The position numbers and the translations under genes were made by a program. Below are positions 7,934-17,300 of a stretch of 64,000 nucleotides of DNA, in pieces. This DNA comes from JAKQDH01 sp029558835. Its GTDB lineage: Bacteria; Planctomycetota; Phycisphaerae; UBA1845. Numbering within the stretch: position 1 is the stretch's first letter; each line of letters begins with the position of its first letter. The notes under the pieces were generated by a model, which saw nothing but the letters and a program-made list of their open reading frames with translations, was not told the DNA's origin and searched no databases. Location: NCBI GenBank assembly GCA_035356615.1, contig DAOQSN010000006.1:62001-126000 (forward strand), given 5' to 3'.

Positions 7934-9766
7934 TCAAGGCCCGCCGGCCGGGCTCTCCTCCCCGCCAACCCGCTCCCGCAGGTGTTGCGCCACGATGTCG
8001 TCGGGAGCGATGGCACCCAGCCGACCCACGGCCGCGGCCGCGTCCTCTTGCAGACCCAGGGCATAACACAGGTAGCCCAACGCGAACAGGGCGTCGTGGT
8101 TCGCCGGTCCCTGCGACTGCTCCACCGTCACCGCCAGCAGGCCCAACTGCCGGTTCAGCCGTTCGACGTCCAGATAGAGCTGGGCCACGGCCGGCGGGTC
8201 ATCCAGCAACGCCGGATTCACCACAATCGCCCGGCGCATGCCCGCCCCGGCCACGTCGAACTCGCCCAGCGCGAAGCTCGCCAGACCGTAGTAGAACGTG
8301 GCCAACCCGTCGGTGTCACCCTCCATGACCAGCCGCACGAAGCACCGTCTGGCATCGGCGTATCGCCCCGCCAGGAACTCAACGAAACACTCATCTAAAG
8401 GCGTCTCCGGCTCGCCCAGTACCACGCCGATTTCGCCCTCCGCCCCAGGCGTTGCCGGTAGACCACTGCCCATCACGACCGGCGCACCCGCCACCACCGG
8501 CGCTGGCCGCAGCAGCGCGGCGTCGGAGTCCGCGGCCACCCCGGCCCCCTCCGGATAGTAGTTGTACACGTTGACCGTCGAGTCGAGATCGCCCGGCCAC
8601 CATGTGTACGGCCAAGTGTCATACCACAGGCTGCTGTAGCGCCAGGACGGTAACGAGTACGTGCGATAGCACGACCGCGTGTAGTACGGACGGCAGCGCG
8701 CATACGCGGCCTCGTACCGATAGCCGTTTACCGCCAGCGACGTGCAGTACGGGGCGTAAGTCCAGGCGTAGGTCCGGGCGAAGCCGTTGTACGTCGGATA
8801 CTCCGGCAGAACCATGCAGAGGCTCGGTGAGCGAACCCCACCAGTGTAGTTCCACCAGTGTTGCCGCCGCCAGTCCACGGTGCCCCGCCGGCCGAACGTC
8901 AACCCCAAGCCGCCGTTTCTGCCCTGCAGGTCCAGCGTAATGGACGCCGACGGCGGCGTTCGCGTGGGGCCCACTCGCACATCCAGCGACGGCACCAAGC
9001 CGCGTGAGGGGCTCAGGTCCACCACCCCGGTCAATCCCGCAGGCTCCGCAGCGCCTACCGAGCCGCGCGGCCGAATCGGCCCCTCCGTGCGCCCCTTCAC
9101 TCGCGGAACGGCTGAGGCCTCGCGCGCCGGGACACGCACCAGCGGAGACGCCGGTCGTGCGCCTTGGCGGCTCACGGCGGATCCGCTCTGCGCGTCAGCC
9201 GCAGCGCCTGCCTCCAGCCGGTTAACACGTACGACGCGTGTCCCCGCACTCACGCCGGAAGCGGGACGAGTGCCCTGCCCTGCCTTGATAATCCTCCGCG
9301 ACGACGCGCCGGCCGGCGTAGACCCGGGCCGCGCCGTCCGGCCGGTCGCGCCGGCGTCGCGCCCACGGATGTTGCTGCGCTCCAGCCCCTGCCGGGTCAC
9401 GGACCCGCCGGAAGCCGTGCCGGACCTGGTGGCCCGCCGCGGAGCGGCTGTCGATTGGGCCGACGGTACGGACCGCGTGGCCCGTGACGATGCGGCCGGC
9501 GGCACGCCGGCGCTGCGCGCTGGACTCCGCGGGGCGGCCGGGGTGCGGGAGGCACTCTGCGTTGAGCCCGATCGCGGCGACCTGCTGGGCGCTGCTTGCC
9601 GCGTCCGCCCCGATGAAGATGCGGACCCTGACCCACTACTTCGTCTTGCCGGCTCACCCGCGCGGGCGCTGGCCGCCATCGCCAGGATTGCAGCTAAGGC
9701 AAGCACAAGCCCCGCGCCAAGCCACCCGGCTCGCAAAGAGTATAGCTTTAATTCTCGCCATGACAT
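7934..9766 (-). CDS. Secreted protein: Ser/Arg-rich N-terminus, Tyr-rich core, TPR-like C-terminus
   Basis: 610 residues. A signal peptide (LGAGLVLALAAILAMAASARA) follows a start preceded by GGAGGCG. Residues about 40-290 are low-complexity Ser/Ala/Arg/Pro/Thr. A beta-rich stretch around residue 270-300 leads into a strikingly Tyr/Trp/Cys-rich segment (about 305-405; for example YRTYSLPSWRYSSLWYDTWP). The last 170 residues look like TPR helices (YADARRCFVRLVMEGDTDGL, YYGLASFALGEFDVAGAGMR). No enzyme motif is seen. Planctomycete genomes carry many secreted proteins with a similar Tyr/Pro middle and TPR tail, with unknown roles. Confidence 0.75.
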   Translation of the reverse strand: MSWRELKLYSLRAGWLGAGLVLALAAILAMAASARAGEPARRSSGSGSASSSGRTRQAAPSRSPRSGSTQSASRTPAAPRSPARSAGVPPAASSRATRSVPSAQSTAAPRRATRSGTASGGSVTRQGLERSNIRGRDAGATGRTARPGSTPAGASSRRIIKAGQGTRPASGVSAGTRVVRVNRLEAGAAADAQSGSAVSRQGARPASPLVRVPAREASAVPRVKGRTEGPIRPRGSVGAAEPAGLTGVVDLSPSRGLVPSLDVRVGPTRTPPSASITLDLQGRNGGLGLTFGRRGTVDWRRQHWWNYTGGVRSPSLCMVLPEYPTYNGFARTYAWTYAPYCTSLAVNGYRYEAAYARCRPYYTRSCYRTYSLPSWRYSSLWYDTWPYTWWPGDLDSTVNVYNYYPEGAGVAADSDAALLRPAPVVAGAPVVMGSGLPATPGAEGEIGVVLGEPETPLDECFVEFLAGRYADARRCFVRLVMEGDTDGLATFYYGLASFALGEFDVAGAGMRRAIVVNPALLDDPPAVAQLYLDVERLNRQLGLLAVTVEQSQGPANHDALFALGYLCYALGLQEDAAAAVGRLGAIAPDDIVAQHLRERVGGEESPAGGP

Positions 9767-9945
9767 GGCTTCGCCTCCGGTCAGCTACAGTCGGCGTCCC
9801 CTGCGGACCCCTTTCGCAAGTCAAATGTTCCACCATGTTAATAGTATCACAAGGTCAGGTTGGTTGCAAGCCGATTCCCCCGATTCCGCCCGCGATATTG
9901 GCCTCCGCCGCCGCTGTCGCGACCACCGGGACCCGCGCGGCGTAC

Positions 9946-9980
9946 CCCTCTCCCCTCGGGAGAGGGGCCGGGGTGAGGGC
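9946..9980 (+). repeat. CCTCTCCC-type palindromic repeat, family C copy 2
   Basis: CCTCTCCCCTCGGGAGAGGG plus GCCGGGGTGAGGGC, nearly identical to 7711-7744. It lies in the 9767-10177 spacer between divergent genes. The rest of that spacer shows no gene. Confidence 0.85.
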
Positions 9981-10177
9981 AGCGGAGGCAATGACGCCCG
10001 CCTGAGGCACGCACTACTCCCCCCGGACGCGGGAAATGCTGAACACGTACCGCCAGACTGGCGGCCGGGGTTAGCAGCCACGTGCACCGAGGGGCGCCTG
10101 GGGGGCAGTTGCCGGGAGGAGCCGGGGCAACTACAACGCAGCCGGCGCTGAAGGCGCGCGTCAGGGGAGGCAAAACC

Positions 10178-11287
10178 GTGCGGGAGTCTGTGCTGCCTGA
10201 GTCCCAGACGGCGACGCGTCTTGCTTCTGCCACCGCCGCGACAGTGCGTGGCGTGTCCGGCCACTCGTTCCCCACCACGCGTTACCAAGGCAGCAAGCGA
10301 CGGCTCGCCCAGGCCATTGTGGACCAGCTCCGCCGCCTGGACTTCCACACCGTACTGGATGCGTTCGGAGGGACAGGAGCGGTTGCCCATGCCTTCAAGT
10401 GCGCCGGCAAGGCCGTTACCTGCAACGATGCCCTCGTGTTCAACTACCAGATTGCGTTGGCGTTGATCGAGAACAGCCGCGTCCGCCTTGAGGGTGACTT
10501 CAGCGAACGCATCGGCGTTCGGCACCGCAGTCGCCGTTACAGTGACTTCATCGAGCGAACGTTCGCGGGCATTTACTTCACGGACGAGGAGAACCGCTGG
10601 CTGGACGTGGCCGTTGGCAACGTGCGGGCGCTGTCGTGTCCTTATCAGCGGGCCCTGGGCTACTTCGTGCTGATGCAGGCCGGGCTGGCCAAGCGCCCCT
10701 ACAATCTGTTCCACCGCCGCAATCTTTACATGCGTTCCGCCTCCGTCCGCCGCGGCTTCGGTAACAAGACGTCGTGGGACCGGAGCTTCTCCGAGCACGC
10801 GCGGCGCTATGTCGAACAGGCGAATCGTGCCGTCCTCGATACCGGCGTGGCGTGCCGGGCAACCTGCGGCGATGCGCTGGCGGCTGACCTGGATTTCGAT
10901 CTGGTGTACCTGGACCCGCCCTACGTGAACCGCGCCGGTGTCGGCGTCGATTACCGCGATTTCTACCATTTTCTGGAGGGCATGGTGCGCTACGACGAGT
11001 GGCCGCAACTGGTGGACTTCGGAGCAAAGCACCGGCGTCTGCTGCGTCAGCCGGATCCCTGGACCTCGGCGAGCACCTGCCCTGATCTGTTTCGGCGCAT
11101 GTTCGAACGCTTCCACCGCAGTATTCTCGTGCTCTCCTACCGCGACGATGGCATTCCGACTCCGGCCGAGCTTCTGGAGATGCTGCGCCGCGTGAGGCCG
11201 CACGTCGAGTTGTGCGACCAGCGCCGCTACCAATACGCTCTCTCCACCAGACGCGACACGTGTCAACTGCTGTTCATTGCCCGCTGA
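10178..11287 (+). CDS. DNA adenine methylase, D12 class
   Basis: 369 residues. The GTG start at 10178 is chosen because AGGGGAGG lies 7 bases upstream; a longer frame opens at 10082 without such a site. D12-class N6-adenine methyltransferase motifs are visible: TTRYQGSKRRLAQAI at the N-terminus, the SAM-binding DAFGGTGAVAHAFK (motif I), DALVFNYQIA, and the catalytic DLVYLDPPYV (motif IV, DPPY). The length suits the family. It methylates adenine in a short DNA site; GATC is common for the class, but the target cannot be read here. No restriction endonuclease is adjacent, so it appears solitary. Both flanking spacers carry repeats or structured RNA. Confidence 0.92.
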   Translation: MRESVLPESQTATRLASATAATVRGVSGHSFPTTRYQGSKRRLAQAIVDQLRRLDFHTVLDAFGGTGAVAHAFKCAGKAVTCNDALVFNYQIALALIENSRVRLEGDFSERIGVRHRSRRYSDFIERTFAGIYFTDEENRWLDVAVGNVRALSCPYQRALGYFVLMQAGLAKRPYNLFHRRNLYMRSASVRRGFGNKTSWDRSFSEHARRYVEQANRAVLDTGVACRATCGDALAADLDFDLVYLDPPYVNRAGVGVDYRDFYHFLEGMVRYDEWPQLVDFGAKHRRLLRQPDPWTSASTCPDLFRRMFERFHRSILVLSYRDDGIPTPAELLEMLRRVRPHVELCDQRRYQYALSTRRDTCQLLFIAR

Positions 11288-11512
11288 ACCATACCGAGCA
11301 GGCGGCCAACAGAGGCGTTTCGCGTGCCGCGTGTGGCGGCCGCCGGCTTCCATGCAACCCCGGGGACGGTCATTGCCGCCGTGACGACGTGGCAGCCGGT
11401 AGAACGACTCGGAGGATTGACCGTGAGCCCCGAAGACCACGGCGGTCGACGAGTTCGACGTTGGCCGCCGCGGGCCGACGGCGTATGCTCAACGGACTCA
11501 TGGCCGGGGCGC

Positions 11513-11546
11513 AGAAAAGGGGCCCGGTCAAGGCTGACCGGGCCCC
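11513..11546 (-). terminator. Perfect rho-independent terminator of the large RNA
   Basis: The plus strand reads GGGGCCCGGTCA, AGGC loop, TGACCGGGCCCC (11519-11546), a perfect 12-bp stem. On the minus strand the stem is followed by TTTTCTG. It sits at the downstream end of the structured non-coding block and faces away from the plus-strand methylase, so it most likely ends a minus-strand transcript. Confidence 0.88.
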
Positions 11547-12750
11547 CGGGCGCGCAAAAAAGTGCGACGTGGAAGCTCAGCGCTTGTGCGCCCTTCAGGG
11601 TATCTGGGTGTCGTGGTTTGCCGGGCCGACGTTTCCGCCGTCCGGCCTCCTCTCTTGAGATCAGCCTCTCGTGCAGAGTTCGTCTCGCGTCACGGTATCG
11701 CCGCTACTGGTTAGGCGACCCCACTTTGCCGTTGAGCGTTCTCTCGGCTGTGTGGTTTTCCCGCGTCGCGCCCGGCCGGGCACTGTCAAAGCACCCGGTC
11801 ACCCTCTCTTCGAGTTAGCCTCCCTTCAGAGTCTTACCCGGTGACACCTTGCCAACCGGCCGCAACCGGTCAGCTCCCCTCATGGGCTCCTGCTCCCTTC
11901 AGCACTCTCGGGATCGAAGGTCCACTTCCCGCGGGCCTTACCTCAGCCCGCTACGTTCCGCCTTCAGGGTTTGGCTACCCTCTTGGCGGCTTCCTCCCTT
12001 CGGTCCCCTGCCGGTTCTGTTTCGCACCGGCGGCGCTCCTGGGATTCGCCCTTCGGAGCCTCCTCCACCCGCAGGGTAACCCCGGCGTTTCCACCGGGAA
12101 GCACCCACCTACCGTTTTGCCCGCCGTTGTTTCGGTCGCGGAGACGACCGACCGGCCCGGCAGGCCGCGGTTCCTGGGTTTTGCCCCCTGCGAGCATCCC
12201 TGACGACCGGGTGTAGTGTTGGTACACCGGCCGCCGGCTGCTCCCTTGGGCTTTGCCCTTCCGAGGCCCTCCCCCGAGAACTTTGCCCGAGCCTTCACCC
12301 GGACTCCTCTCACGTGCTTCGCCGACCCGGCGAGGAACCCGCCGAATCCGCCGGCACCCCAGAGTCTCGATCGGTCCTCGGCTGGTCTCTCCGCCGCGAT
12401 CGGCCGAAGCCGCCGCGGGCCGGTGAGACGGCCTCCCTAGGGTTTCCGCACCTGCACAATCCCGTGTACTCAGGCACCGCCCCGTCCGGGCTATGTGTTC
12501 ACCTCACACCGCGTCGCACATCACTGCCGACCGGCCGGTGTTCTTTGGACGGGCGCGACACCCTGCCGGAGCTACCGGGACTGCCTTAGGTGCCAAGCGT
12601 CCGCGACTCCCACGTCGCATCTGCATCTTACCCGATAATCGGCCCGAAGGCAAGCGGAATCGACTTGAACACGCCGCTCGCCACATCCGACCGGTGTGAG
12701 TTGCCCCGGGCATTAGTCTGCTAACCTACGGGCCCGCATAACGTTTCAAT
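11547..12750 (-). ncRNA. Candidate large structured non-coding RNA (~1.2 kb), family unknown
   Basis: About 1.2 kb without a credible gene, ending in a perfect intrinsic terminator on the minus strand. Read on the minus strand, many short helices close with stable loops: CCCGGTG-GAAA-CGCCGGG (12081-12098), CGGC-UUCG-GCCG (12401-12412), GCC-UUCG-GGC (12642-12651), GGGC-AAA-GCCC (12243-12260 region) and the arms GGCCGGACG/CGTCGGCC (11623-11646). Loops are A-rich on this strand and C/T-rich on the other, as expected for an RNA. CTGAAGG/GAAGGGAG and GGCAAA recur many times, like repeated tertiary modules. I found no RNase P, tmRNA, rRNA, SRP or group I/II signature. The 5' end near 12750 is a guess. 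Confidence 0.6.
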
Positions 12751-12800
12751 GCAGACGCCAGGTGTGCATTACCAGTGCGGACCGTACGGCGATTTTTCTA

Positions 12801-12819
12801 TTTCACAGTTGTTTCACAG
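12801..12819 (-). promoter_or_regulatory. Direct repeat CTGTGAAA x2, possible operator for the large RNA
   Basis: On the minus strand CTGTGAAA occurs twice, 11 bp apart (12812-12819 and 12801-12808), about one helical turn. An AT-richer stretch (TAGAAAAAT) follows. It lies between phoH and the structured RNA. A regulator or promoter role is inferred; no clear -35/-10 pair was found. Confidence 0.35.
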
Positions 12820-12900
12820 GGCCACTGTAAGGATTCTGTACGGGAACCACCGCGGGCGGCCGCTGCACGCTGCCGTGCGTGACGCCGATTCCCGTCATCG

Positions 12901-14202
12901 TCACAGCAGGTTTGCGGCGATCTCTGCCAGGGGGCTGCGTTCGCCCTTAAGCAGCTCGACGTGGGCCGCGATGGGCTGGGCGCGGAACCGGTTGCACAGG
13001 TAGGTGAAGCCGCTGCTGCCCGTGTCGACGTACGGGTTGTCGATCTGTTCGGGGTCACCGGTGAAGACGATCTTGGCGGCCTGCCCCATCCGCGTGACGA
13101 CGGTCTTGAGCTCCAGCGGCGCCAGGTTCTGCGCCTCGTCAATGACGACGAAGCGGTTGGAGATGTTGCGGCCGCGGATGTAGGTCAGCGGCTGCACCTC
13201 GACCAGTCCGGAGCGGAGCAGGTCCGCGCCATCCTGATGACCCTGGACGGCACCGCCAGTGTCAATCAGAAAGTCAAGCGTATCGACGACCGGCTTCATC
13301 CACGGATCAAGCTTGTGTTCGATGTCACCGGGGAGAAAGCCCAGGTCGCGGCCCAGGGGGAAGATGGGCCGGGCGATCAGGGCCGCCCGGTACTTGCGTT
13401 GCTTGAACGTCAGGTACAGGGCCGCGGCAATGGCGAGGAGCGTCTTGCCGGTACCGGCCTTGCCCATCAACGTGACCAGTTGAATCCGGTCATCAAGCAA
13501 CGCGTCGATGGCGAAATACTGTTCCTTGTTGCGGGCGCGGACGCCCCACAGGGATTCCTCCGGCTCCAGGAGTGGGATGAGCGTCTCGGCTGCCGCGTCG
13601 ACGCGGGCAAGAGCGCTGCCGCGGCCGCCGTCGTCAGCGCGGAGCAGCACGTACTCGTTGGGCAGCATTCCCTGGGTCGGCAGGGGCAACCGGCCGACGG
13701 CCTTGAACTCGCGCAGGGCCGTGGGCGGCAGGTGAAACTCGCGCGGGGCGTGGTAGAGGTCGGACAGGGGCACGCGGTCGGACTCGTAGTCCTCCGCCCT
13801 CAGGCCGATGGCATCCGCCCGAATGCGCAGGTTGATGTCCTTGGTGACGATGATGACGGGCGTATCGGGCTCGGCCTCGCGTACCGCCTGGGCCACCTGG
13901 AGAATCTCGGTGTCGGCCGGCATGCCATTGATGGGGCGGCTCGGGTCAGGCGGGCAGTGGACTTTGAGCCGCCCGCCGCCCTCCAGTTCCACACCGTCCG
14001 CCAGGCTGCGACCACCGCGCAACGCATCAAGCAAACGCGCCACCCCGCGAGCGTTGTAGCCGCGTTCCGACATCTCCTTCTTGAACCGGTCGATCTCGCT
14101 GATCACGACGATCGGGATAATCACCGTGTTGTCCGCGAAGTGGAAAACCGACTGCGGGTCATGCAGGAGGATGTTGGCATCGAGGATGTAGTTCTTCCGC
14201 AT
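12901..14202 (-). CDS. PhoH-like protein: PIN domain plus PhoH ATPase
   Basis: 433 residues from ATG 14202 (MRKNYILDANILLHDP); the frame extends upstream into non-homologous Pro-rich sequence, so this start is preferred. The N-terminal PIN domain shows Asp8 and VIIPIVVISEIDRFKKE. The C-terminal PhoH/RecD-like ATPase has Walker A LMGKAGTGKTLLA and Walker B FVVIDEAQNL, with VVTRMGQAAKIVFTGDPEQID (sensor region). This fusion is the YlaK/PhoH2 architecture, known in some species as an RNA helicase-ribonuclease. It is the nearest upstream gene to the large RNA on the same strand. Confidence 0.93.
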   Translation of the reverse strand: MRKNYILDANILLHDPQSVFHFADNTVIIPIVVISEIDRFKKEMSERGYNARGVARLLDALRGGRSLADGVELEGGGRLKVHCPPDPSRPINGMPADTEILQVAQAVREAEPDTPVIIVTKDINLRIRADAIGLRAEDYESDRVPLSDLYHAPREFHLPPTALREFKAVGRLPLPTQGMLPNEYVLLRADDGGRGSALARVDAAAETLIPLLEPEESLWGVRARNKEQYFAIDALLDDRIQLVTLMGKAGTGKTLLAIAAALYLTFKQRKYRAALIARPIFPLGRDLGFLPGDIEHKLDPWMKPVVDTLDFLIDTGGAVQGHQDGADLLRSGLVEVQPLTYIRGRNISNRFVVIDEAQNLAPLELKTVVTRMGQAAKIVFTGDPEQIDNPYVDTGSSGFTYLCNRFRAQPIAAHVELLKGERSPLAEIAANLL

Positions 14203-14321
14203 GGGGCCCAGTATAGGTCGGGCGCGGGGCGTGACAAGCGGGCGCGGAGTGCCGAGCAAGCTGGGGAACGGCGGGGGGAAGCCTCCCGACAAGTAGGGCC
14301 GGCTCCGCCCGCCGGGGCGTG

Positions 14322-17300
14322 CTACCGGCAACCGGGGATCGTGGCGGCCGGGCCGGTGAAGGCGTTCTGGTAGGCCGCCAGGTCCAGCAGATCGACGCTG
14401 TCGTCATCGTTGAAGTCAAAGCAGCCACACGCCGGGCTTGCCGTCACCCCCGGACCGCTCAGGCAGCCCACGGCGTCGCTGAAGTCGGCCAGGTCGATGT
14501 GGCAGTCGCCGTTGTTGTCGCCTGGGAATGGGCAGGACAGACAACCGACGGCCTGGACAACCACTTCGTCCACGGCCGCTTCGGTAAGCGAGTCGCTCGG
14601 AACGTCGCTGGTGACGAAGCGGATACGCACCGTGGCCGAGGGGGACACGTAATCCTCGACCTGAACGGTGCGCTGGACCCAGCCGGTGATGCCGCTGACC
14701 CGCTCGGCGAGCGCCCAACTGCCGCCGTCGTCGTTGGATAACTCCACGTCGAGGAAGTCCTCGGTACCGTTGCCATGCCAGTAGAACCAGCGGGCGTAGC
14801 TGATGGTGCCTCCCGAGGGCATGGCCAACGTCGGGCTGGTCAAGATGAACGTGCCGTTGTCCACGTCGGCGTCGCCGTCGCCACCGCCCGGCAGGCCGTT
14901 CTGAGTCACGTAGCAGTAGGTCCCGGCGCCCGAGAAGTCGCTGGAGGGAGCGGCCGTGGTGCCGATCGGCTCGACGCGCTCCCAGAAGCCCGTCACCGGC
15001 GACCCGTCGGGCACATACGTGGCCGTCCAGCCGTGGTCGGTCTCGAAGTCGTCATCGAGCACGACGGTGACCTGACCGATGCCGTAACTGAAGGTCTCCG
15101 CGGGGAAGTCGGCGGGCTCGTAGACCGTGCTGCCGCCGTTGCCGGTGGCGCCGAAGGCGAATTGCGGCGTCTGGCCGCAGGCAGCTCCAGGCACGGCCGC
15201 CTGGAACAACCCCTCCCCCAGGTCGGTCAGCGTGATCTGCTCGAAGGGGGCGCTCTCATCGAAACGGTAGTACAACTTGGCCGAGCCGGGCACGAGCGTC
15301 TGACCGACTTCGGTGATGCGGAGCGTCACGGACAGGGGAGTACCCGGTGGGACCAGGGTCGGCACTGGCGCTGGATCTACCATCTCGAGTTGGAGTGTCT
15401 CGAGCACCGTCTGGGCAATCCAGGTGTTCCAGCTTGTGCTGGTCGGCGCGTACTCGTGATGAAACCAGAACGCGCCGGGCTGCGCGGGGTCGTCGGAAGT
15501 ACCGGAGTAGTCACCCCAGCGCGCGGCGAAGGTGTAGGGACCGGAACTCGACTTGACAAATGTCAACGGACCGAAGGTGCCCGGCGGGTCACCGGCCAAG
15601 CGGACTGCGTACCAGATCGAGATGTACTCTTGTGCCGAGGACCGCGAGCAGACGATGGCCGCGTTGCCCACGTTGTCCACCCAGATGCTCGGGAAGAACG
15701 TGCGCACGGGAGTGCCGGGGTCGATCTCGCCGTATTGCACGAGCTCGGGCGTGCCGCCGACCGGCCAGTTGTTCATGGCGAACTCATACCAGCGGGCGCG
15801 GACGCGGCTGCTGCCGTGGTGATGGACCGCCCAGAGCGAGCCGTTGCGGTAGACGCAGCTCCAGAACCGCGCCTCGAAGACTTCCGGGCGGATGCTGGTG
15901 CCCTTCTGCGGCGGGTCCTCCGGCATCGTGTAGGTCGGCACGGCGAGCGTCGCCGTCACCCGCTGGGGCGTGCCGAGCGGGTCGGTAATCGCGTGGAACC
16001 TCACGGTGCTGTTGCTGGAGGATTCGAAAGCTTCAATCATGTACTGGGCGGGCGCATCCGCGTCGTAGGTCACGGGCAACCCGAAGGAATGTGATCCGGT
16101 CACTAGCAGGCTGCGGGGGGTGGGCGTGCCCCCGCTGAGGACGGACGCCTTGTCCAGAATGTATACCAGGTACTTGTTGGGGCTGAAGTGGTCCGAGCTG
16201 AGGTACACGGCCTGGGCGTCCACGGCGAGGTTCGGTGAGTCGATGTCGTTGCCCGCCAATGCCGTCACGTCGAACCGCCAGCGATGCCAGGCGTTCATCG
16301 GATCCGCGTTGCTGGAAACGGCCAGCAGGAACTTGCTGCGATTGTCGTTGGTGCGCTCGCACGCCATCGCCATGAAGCGGTTGCTGTGGGGGTCATAGAG
16401 AACCTCGGGATCGAAAACCATGCCGGTGGCGCCCTCCACTCCCCAGAAGCCGTAGGCGTCCTCCAGCTCATCCTGAAACAGCAGGGTCCCGTCCTTCTGA
16501 TAGAACGCGATCGCTCCGTTGGTGACCAGCGCGAGGTGCTGCGGCCCCACCGCAAGGTGGGGGTCGGGCGGAGTCCAGCCGGTGTTGGTGACTCCGATGA
16601 ACCCCAGGTCCCGTCCCCGGCTGAACGGCTCGGGGTCACCACCGAACGGCTCAGCGGGGATGGTCGAGGGATCGCGAATCGGCGGCTCGTGCGGCTTGGC
16701 GATCGGACTCGTCGGCGTCGTCAATTCGGTGGTGCCCTGTGCGCTCGGAAGCAGCGCTTGCAGCGCATCGATGTCGTCTTTCGAGAGCAGCACGGTGAGG
16801 TTGACCGCCTCGGCATCGCCGCTGCCGCAGTCACCCGCCCAGGCAACGGCCAAGCGTCCTGCGGCCGTGTACGTGAGCCGCTGCTTGCCGCGGGCGACGG
16901 CCAAGCGCTGCACACCGTCCGTGTGACGGTTGACCCGCGTCGTGTCAGACATGGCCTGCCCGTCGGCGCCGAAGCAGCGGGCGTAGATGCCGCCCGCGGG
17001 GTCGTCGCCGCCCACCGCGGCGTTGACGGCCATGCACCATCCCCCGCCGGGTGTGCCTGCCACGGCCACGCCGCTTAGTTGCCGCAGGCGAGCATCCTGC
17101 CATGAATGAGTGGGGCCAACCGCGCAGCCGTCCGGCGTGATCCTGCGATACGAGACAACGTAGTCCTCGCCGGTGGTCGTGAGCCATGCCACGACGAACT
17201 CACCGCTGCGCGTCGCGGCCACGGCGGGCTCGATGTGGACGGCCCCGTCCGCTTCGCTCACCGTGAAGACCGGCGTGCAGGCAGTGCCGTCCGTCTGGAG

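Noticed and set aside
10082..10177. Longer start for the adenine methylase
   Set aside because: The upstream stretch lacks a ribosome site and family homology; the GTG at 10178 has AGGGGAGG.
11841..12700. Short plus- and minus-strand reading frames inside the structured block
   Set aside because: Their composition follows the helices of the RNA, no ribosome sites or protein motifs were found, and frames overlap heavily.
12660..12740. tRNA at the 5' end of the structured block
   Set aside because: A tRNA-like start (GCGGGCCCGTAGG) is seen, but D-, anticodon- and T-arms do not pair and no CCA-type end follows.
11547..12750. Structured block as RNase P RNA, tmRNA, SRP RNA or rRNA
   Set aside because: Searched by eye for GAGGAAAGTCCG-type P4 strands, GGTAAGAGC, the GGTTCGA T-arm, and conserved rRNA words; none is present at the right places. 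The size also disagrees.
11547..12750. Group II intron
   Set aside because: No domain V (GAGC...GUUC with conserved bulge) or GUGYG...AY boundaries on the minus strand, and no reverse transcriptase.
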